Notes under the pieces: model-generated | What the model saw: the letters and a program-made list of their open reading frames with translations, nothing else | Databases searched by the model: none | What the model was told of the DNA's origin: nothing | Program-made: the position numbers and the translations under genes | Part shown: piece by piece, positions 33,045 to 36,650 of the stretch | Layout: each line of letters starts with the position of its first letter | Position numbering within the stretch: position 1 is the first letter of the stretch | Origin: Paracoccaceae bacterium | GTDB taxonomy: Bacteria > Pseudomonadota > Alphaproteobacteria > Rhodobacterales > Rhodobacteraceae | Direction of reading: 5' to 3' | Assembly: GCA_022448245.1 (NCBI GenBank) | Contig: JAKVCO010000033.1 | Coordinates: 1-36,650, forward strand | Length of the DNA: 36,650 nucleotides

Positions 33045-33848
33045 TCAGATGCCCAGCGCGGCGACGGCCTCTTCCGCTGTTTCCACGAAGGTGAACAGGT
33101 GCAGGTCCTCGTCCGAGATCGTGCCCGCATCGGCGAGCGCCTCCCAGTTGATGATCTTCTCCCAGAACTCGCGACCAAAGAGCAGGAAGGGCACTGGGTC
33201 CATCCGATTGGTCTGGATAAGCGTCAACGCCTCGAAGAGTTCGTCCATCGTGCCAAACCCACCCGGGAACACGGTGATCGCCCGCGCCCGCATCAGGAAG
33301 TGCATCTTCCGGATCGCGAAGTAGTGGAAGTTGAAGCACAGCTCGGGTGTCACATAGGAATTGGGCGCCTGTTCGTGCGGCAACACAATGTTGAGGCCAA
33401 TGGAGCGACCGCCCGCATCCTCGGCACCACGGTTGCCCGCTTCCATGACGCCCGGCCCGCCACCTGTAACGATGACATTCTCACGCCCGCCGCTCTCAAG
33501 CGACTTTTCGGTCATCAACCGAGCGAACTTGCGTGCCTCTTCGTACTGGACGGAAAGATCCGACAGCGTCTGCGTCCGCGCGGTGTGCTTTTGCGAAGGT
33601 TCGGGAATACGGGCGCCGCCGAACATGACGATCGTGCTCTCCACGCCAGCTTCGTCCATCAGCATCTCGGGCTTCAACAGCTCCAGCTGAAGGCGAACGG
33701 GGCGCAATTCCTCGCGGCACAAGAACGCGTCGTCTGCAAATGCCAAGGCATAGGCCGGGGATTGGGTCTGGGGCGTAACCGGAGCTTTACCGGCGATTTC
33801 ACGGTCCTGGTGAGACCGACGGAAACGCGTTTTGTGGTCGTCTTTCAT
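33045..33848 (-). CDS. LOG-family (TIGR00730) Rossmann-fold protein
   Basis: These proteins hydrolyse the N-glycosidic bond of cytokinin nucleotides or related nucleotide monophosphates and are often misnamed lysine decarboxylases. The motifs are complete: VMFGGARIPEP, IVTGGGPGVMEAGNRGA, the catalytic region ITVFPGGFGTMDELFE (PGGxGTxxE) and FGREFWEKIINW. An N-terminal extension of about 80 residues makes it a longer LOG-type member. I chose ATG 33848 (MKDDHKTR), with GAGGA upstream; the longer frame starts at 33902 without a site. It is divergent from the acyltransferase gene. Confidence 0.88.
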   Translation of the reverse strand: MKDDHKTRFRRSHQDREIAGKAPVTPQTQSPAYALAFADDAFLCREELRPVRLQLELLKPEMLMDEAGVESTIVMFGGARIPEPSQKHTARTQTLSDLSVQYEEARKFARLMTEKSLESGGRENVIVTGGGPGVMEAGNRGAEDAGGRSIGLNIVLPHEQAPNSYVTPELCFNFHYFAIRKMHFLMRARAITVFPGGFGTMDELFEALTLIQTNRMDPVPFLLFGREFWEKIINWEALADAGTISDEDLHLFTFVETAEEAVAALGI

Positions 33849-33959
33849 GTACTCGCATCCTCTACTGTTCTCCTTGTCTACGGCGGCAGAAGCGATTGGC
33901 AAAGAAATTCATAGGCATGGGCGGTCCTGCTGTTATCAAAGGCGCGGGAGGACCACGTG

Positions 33960-34694
33960 ATGAAATCACTGCGCAGATTTGCTGACGCCACTTTTGGTCG
34001 CTGGATGCGTCATTTCTTCTTCATCCTCTTGCGCAGCTATTACGGATTCTTCTTCAACATCTCGATCGCGGACAAATCCGTTCTGCAGGACTTGCCCGGC
34101 GGTCTGATCCTGTGTTCGCACGGCTCACGCCACGATGGCCCGATGATCGCCTGCATGCTCTACCCTACGCGCCGCGTGCGCCCGGCGGTGCTCTACAGCG
34201 AATACTACAGCCCGCTTCAGTGGTTCCCGCTGATGATCGCGGGCGCGGTGCCAATGTCATCGCCGAAGACATGGTCGAAAGAGCGGCGCGCGATCCAAAA
34301 GACCGTCGCACTACGCACGATGAGCGCGGTGATCGAGAACGGGAACATGGTCCTCCTCTACCCGGCGGGCCGCATCAAACAGCAAAAGCTGGAGCGGATC
34401 GAGCCGCATTTCTCAGGCGCTTATGAGACGTTGAAAACCTTGGGCGATATCCCGGTTGTGACAATCCGCATCCGCGGCCTTAGCCCGCATGATCCTCACA
34501 AATTCGATCTCTTCTACTCATTCCTCGGGCGTCAAAAGGGACGCAAGCACGTTCATGTCGACATTCGGCGCGAGGAGGGGCTCGACACCTCGATCCCGCT
34601 GGCAGAGTTCAACGCGCGCCTCGAGGATATCTTCAACGAAGGGCTCCATGACGCCCCCGATGAGGACTCAATCGCAGAACCTTCGCGCCAGTAG
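33960..34694 (+). CDS. Lysophospholipid acyltransferase-like protein (PlsC superfamily)
   Basis: The HxxxxD catalytic motif is present in CSHGSRHDGPMI (residues around 55-60), and YPAGRIKQQ corresponds to the FPEGTRS substrate-binding block. A hydrophobic segment near the N-terminus (FFFILLRSYYGFFF) would anchor it to the inner membrane. It probably transfers acyl chains to a lyso-lipid; the acceptor is unknown. The ATG at 33960 has GGGAGGA seven bases upstream. It is followed 57 bases later by dapD on the same strand. Confidence 0.82.
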   Translation: MKSLRRFADATFGRWMRHFFFILLRSYYGFFFNISIADKSVLQDLPGGLILCSHGSRHDGPMIACMLYPTRRVRPAVLYSEYYSPLQWFPLMIAGAVPMSSPKTWSKERRAIQKTVALRTMSAVIENGNMVLLYPAGRIKQQKLERIEPHFSGAYETLKTLGDIPVVTIRIRGLSPHDPHKFDLFYSFLGRQKGRKHVHVDIRREEGLDTSIPLAEFNARLEDIFNEGLHDAPDEDSIAEPSRQ

Positions 34695-34751
34695 CCTTTT
34701 CCTTCTCGCCCGGCCACGCTACATGCCGCCCGGAATGCGCGAGGAGAAACC

Positions 34752-35579
34752 ATGTCGAACGCTCAGCTAGAAACCGCCATCGAAGCCGCGTGGGACGCGC
34801 GCGACACGATCACACCTGCAACCACGGGTGAGATGCGTGAAGCCATTGAGGAGACGCTGAACGCGCTCGACGGCGGCACGCTCCGCGTGGCCGAGAAGCT
34901 CGACAGTGGCGATTGGCATGTGAACCAGTGGGCCAAGAAGGCCGTTCTTTTGGGCTTCCGCCTGAAGGACATGGAGATGCAGTCCGGCTCCCCGCAGGGC
35001 GGCTCCTGGTGGGACAAGGTCGACAGCAAATGGGCTGGCTGGGGCGAGCCTGAATGGAAAGAGGCGGGCTTCCGCGCGGTACCGAACTGTGTGGTCCGCC
35101 GATCTGCCTACATCGCGCCAGGCGTGGTACTGATGCCGTCCTTCGTGAACCTCGGCGCCTATGTCGACAGCGGCACGATGGTCGACACCTGGGCGACGGT
35201 TGGATCCTGCGCGCAGATCGGCAAGAACGTGCACCTGTCCGGTGGCGTCGGCATCGGCGGCGTGCTTGAGCCCATGCAGGCGGGCCCGACCATCATCGAA
35301 GACAACTGCTTCATCGGCGCCCGCTCCGAGGTCGTCGAAGGCTGCATCGTCCGCGAAGGCTCGGTTCTTGGCATGGGTGTGTTCATCGGCAAATCCACCA
35401 AGATCGTGGACCGCGAGACGGGCGAAGTGATGTACGGCGAAGTGCCGCCCTATTCCGTGGTCGTGGCGGGCTCCATGCCGTCAAAGAACAACGTGTCGCT
35501 CTACTGCGCTGTGATTGTGAAGCGCGTGGACGAGCAGACGCGCTCCAAGACCGGCATCAACGAGCTTCTGCGGGACTAA
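34752..35579 (+). CDS. dapD: Tetrahydrodipicolinate N-succinyltransferase
   Basis: DapD succinylates 2,3,4,5-tetrahydropyridine-2,6-dicarboxylate in the succinylase branch of lysine and meso-diaminopimelate synthesis. The 275-residue protein has the helical N-terminal domain ([17 protein letters not shown]), then left-handed beta-helix hexapeptide repeats from about residue 115 ([53 protein letters not shown]) and the usual C-terminal [24 protein letters not shown] precedes the ATG. It is probably co-transcribed with the small membrane gene four bases downstream. Confidence 0.97.
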   Translation: MSNAQLETAIEAAWDARDTITPATTGEMREAIEETLNALDGGTLRVAEKLDSGDWHVNQWAKKAVLLGFRLKDMEMQSGSPQGGSWWDKVDSKWAGWGEPEWKEAGFRAVPNCVVRRSAYIAPGVVLMPSFVNLGAYVDSGTMVDTWATVGSCAQIGKNVHLSGGVGIGGVLEPMQAGPTIIEDNCFIGARSEVVEGCIVREGSVLGMGVFIGKSTKIVDRETGEVMYGEVPPYSVVVAGSMPSKNNVSLYCAVIVKRVDEQTRSKTGINELLRD

Positions 35580-35583
35580 GACC

Positions 35584-35829
35584 ATGGGTCTGGGATTTTT
35601 CATGTCGATCATTGTGGGCGGCCTCGCAGGATGGGCCGCCTCGAACATCATGAAGGCAAAGACCGGCGTGCTGGCCAATGTGCTTCTTGGCGTGATCGGC
35701 GCGGGTCTGTTGAATTGGGTTCTGGGCAAGGTTGGCATCTATGCTGAAACCAACCTGATCCCTCAGTTCATCGTGGCCTGTGCAGGCGCGGTCGGGCTGA
35801 TTTGGCTGGGGCGTAAGCTCAGCGACTAG
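35584..35829 (+). CDS. GlsB/YeaQ/YmgE-family small membrane protein
   Basis: This 81-residue protein has three hydrophobic segments separated by short polar turns. The N-terminus (GFFMSIIVGGLAGWAASNIM), the central NVLLGVIGAGLLNWVLG block and the C-terminal QFIVACAGAVGLIWLGRKL fit the transglycosylase-associated/stress-response membrane family (PF04226). Function is not well defined. It starts four bases after dapD and is followed by a strong terminator. Confidence 0.88.
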   Translation: MGLGFFMSIIVGGLAGWAASNIMKAKTGVLANVLLGVIGAGLLNWVLGKVGIYAETNLIPQFIVACAGAVGLIWLGRKLSD

Positions 35830-35840
35830 ACACAATGAAA

Positions 35841-35875
35841 CAGGGGCGCCCGACATGGGAGCGCCCCTGCTTTTA
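35841..35875 (+). terminator. Intrinsic terminator after dapD and the YeaQ-like gene
   Basis: CAGGGGCGC and GCGCCCCTG form a perfect 9-bp stem with an 11-base loop, followed by CTTTT. It lies 12 bases after the stop codon of the YeaQ-like gene. Confidence 0.85.
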
Positions 35876-35897
35876 GCCCCCGGTCGCCTTAGCGCAC

Positions 35898-36209
35898 CTA
35901 GATGCGCTGAAGGTCGGCCACCTGACCATCAACGATGATCTTGGCGAGGATGTCCTGCATCGGGCCGTTTGCGCCCAACGTGACGCGTACATTACTGTTA
36001 GCGCCGGCATTGATCATCGTCATGCCGAGCACTTTACCCCGAAGGTCTTCGATCTGAACGATCGCCGGTGCATCGGACCGAACGAGGTTCAGGTTGATCG
36101 TGTGATCGCCTTCCATGACACCATCAAGGTGACCGAAGTGCGCGTTCTGCGCCACGGCAACGGTGGAAGCCATAGCAAGTGAACCTGCAACTACGAGTGC
36201 CTTGAGCAT
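35898..36209 (-). CDS. Small exported protein, unknown function
   Basis: The 103-residue protein begins with a clear signal peptide (MLKALVVAGSLAMASTVAVA before QNAHFGH). The mature 80 residues read as beta strands (HTINLNLVRSDAPAIVQIED, RGKVLGMTMINAG, NVRVTLGA) with no cysteines. I do not recognise the family. AAGGAACTC precedes ATG 36209, which is preferable to the longer frame from 36248. It is convergent with the YeaQ-like gene. Confidence 0.7.
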   Translation of the reverse strand: MLKALVVAGSLAMASTVAVAQNAHFGHLDGVMEGDHTINLNLVRSDAPAIVQIEDLRGKVLGMTMINAGANSNVRVTLGANGPMQDILAKIIVDGQVADLQRI

Positions 36210-36538
36210 TATGAGTTCCTTTTTCTCGGGTCGCCGTCTGGACACCATTTCCAGACGATCTAGCTGGAAACTGTAAAAGGAAGCGCGAGCGAGATATCCG
36301 CTAAGCCCTTAACTTTTATCACAAAAATGGCACCGTTCCTTAGCGCCCCCAAGCGGTCTCAAGCTGTTGAAAGCAGGCGGCTTTCCGGTCCAAACCGCGC
36401 GGCTGAGCGGGCGACGCGAACGCCGAAATGAAGCTTCCAAGAACACGGATGTGTCGCGAGATGATCGCAGCTCCTCTCCGCGGCTGACTGCGCGGGGCGA
36501 AACTTTAGCAATTCAGGCCGAAAAGGAGTCGCGACGGA
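36210..36538. other. Gene-free stretch with no supportable gene
   Basis: This 329-base gap holds the promoter of the exported-protein gene. The middle part (36361-36440) looks like the GC-rich intergenic sequence that recurs in roseobacters, by memory only. Open frames on both strands here have no ribosome site and no coherent protein. Confidence 0.4.
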
Positions 36539-36577
36539 ATGAAAAGCCGCGCCCGTATCAAAGGCAAAGAATGCTAG
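36539..36577 (+). CDS. Short reading frame cut by a probable insertion sequence
   Basis: AAAAGGAG precedes an ATG that opens a 12-codon frame, MKSRARIKGKEC, whose stop TAG lies at the junction with the putative IS end. It may be the 5' end of a gene interrupted by that insertion, or an unrelated short frame. Confidence 0.3.
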   Translation: MKSRARIKGKEC

Positions 36578-36650
36578 GGTCAGGACCCATTGATTTCCGG
36601 CTGGTGACATGATTCACGGCTCGGAAAACGAGCGGTTAACATGTCTGATC
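36577..36650 (+). mobile_element. Probable left end of an IS5-family insertion sequence
   Basis: After CTA the sequence GGGTCAGGACCCATTGATTT looks like the terminal repeat of IS5-family (IS427-like) elements of roseobacters, as I recall them. The last 10 bases (ATGTCTGATC, 36641-36650) would be the first codons of its transposase, which I expect to start Met-Ser-Asp. The element runs out of the window, so only the end is seen and the call is from memory. Confidence 0.45.

Noticed and set aside
36359..36612. Open frames on both strands of 81-83 codons
   Set aside because: No Shine-Dalgarno, composition like intergenic repeat sequence, and overlapping each other and the putative IS end.
1..36650. 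CRISPR arrays, rRNA genes, plasmid or phage replication genes
   Set aside because: None seen on either strand; the repeats found are pairs or dyads rather than arrays.

Overview
The window looks like chromosomal DNA of a marine alphaproteobacterium of the Roseobacter group (Rhodobacterales). Evidence: high GC, a leuCD/EEP-nuclease/leuB neighbourhood, an rsfS-rlmH-gpmI-envC-like-ctpA-rppH block, an IalB-family gene and rlmN, and an alphaproteobacterial SOS box (GAAC-N7-GAAC) before a DnaE2-type polymerase. No database search was possible; all family calls come from motifs read in the translations.

Layout. 1-828: end of a diheme cytochrome-like gene and a small membrane protein. 1005-2843: tRNA-Pro(CGG), a DMT-family permease and an unknown protein. 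2914-9984: leucine biosynthesis (leuB, leuD, leuC) with a LysR regulator and divergent SDR-like gene, an EEP-family nuclease/phosphatase and a membrane protein. 10118-14882: SOUL heme-binding protein, soluble MCP-like protein, MscS channel whose upstream frame is cut by TGA, an XRE/DUF2975 pair, a lipoprotein and an extensin-like protein. 15017-22542: rsfS and rlmH, then two tandem paralogues of unknown family (15970-17825), then gpmI, an EnvC-like factor, ctpA and rppH. 22631-27601: SOS-box-associated dnaE2, L-asparaginase (ReAV type) and an IalB-family protein. 30806-36209: rlmN, a CAP-domain protein, LOG-family protein, acyltransferase, dapD and small membrane or exported proteins. The right edge (36577 onward) looks like the left end of an IS5-family insertion sequence.

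The most interesting region is 27636-30740. A near-perfect 31-bp inverted repeat (29/31 identical) brackets about 3.1 kb of more AT-rich DNA placed between ialB and rlmN. Inside are a broken serine-resolvase start and a compact minus-strand operon of three genes: an exported transglutaminase-like protein, a short secreted-type protein in which a signal peptide is joined directly to the last RHS core segment and a C-terminal HYD1/ADP-ribosyltransferase-like toxin domain, and a small acidic candidate immunity protein. I read this as a transposon-borne toxin-immunity cassette whose toxin carries its own Sec signal rather than sitting at the end of a giant RHS protein. The second unexplained item is the tandem paralogue pair at 15970-17825, inserted in an otherwise housekeeping gene block.
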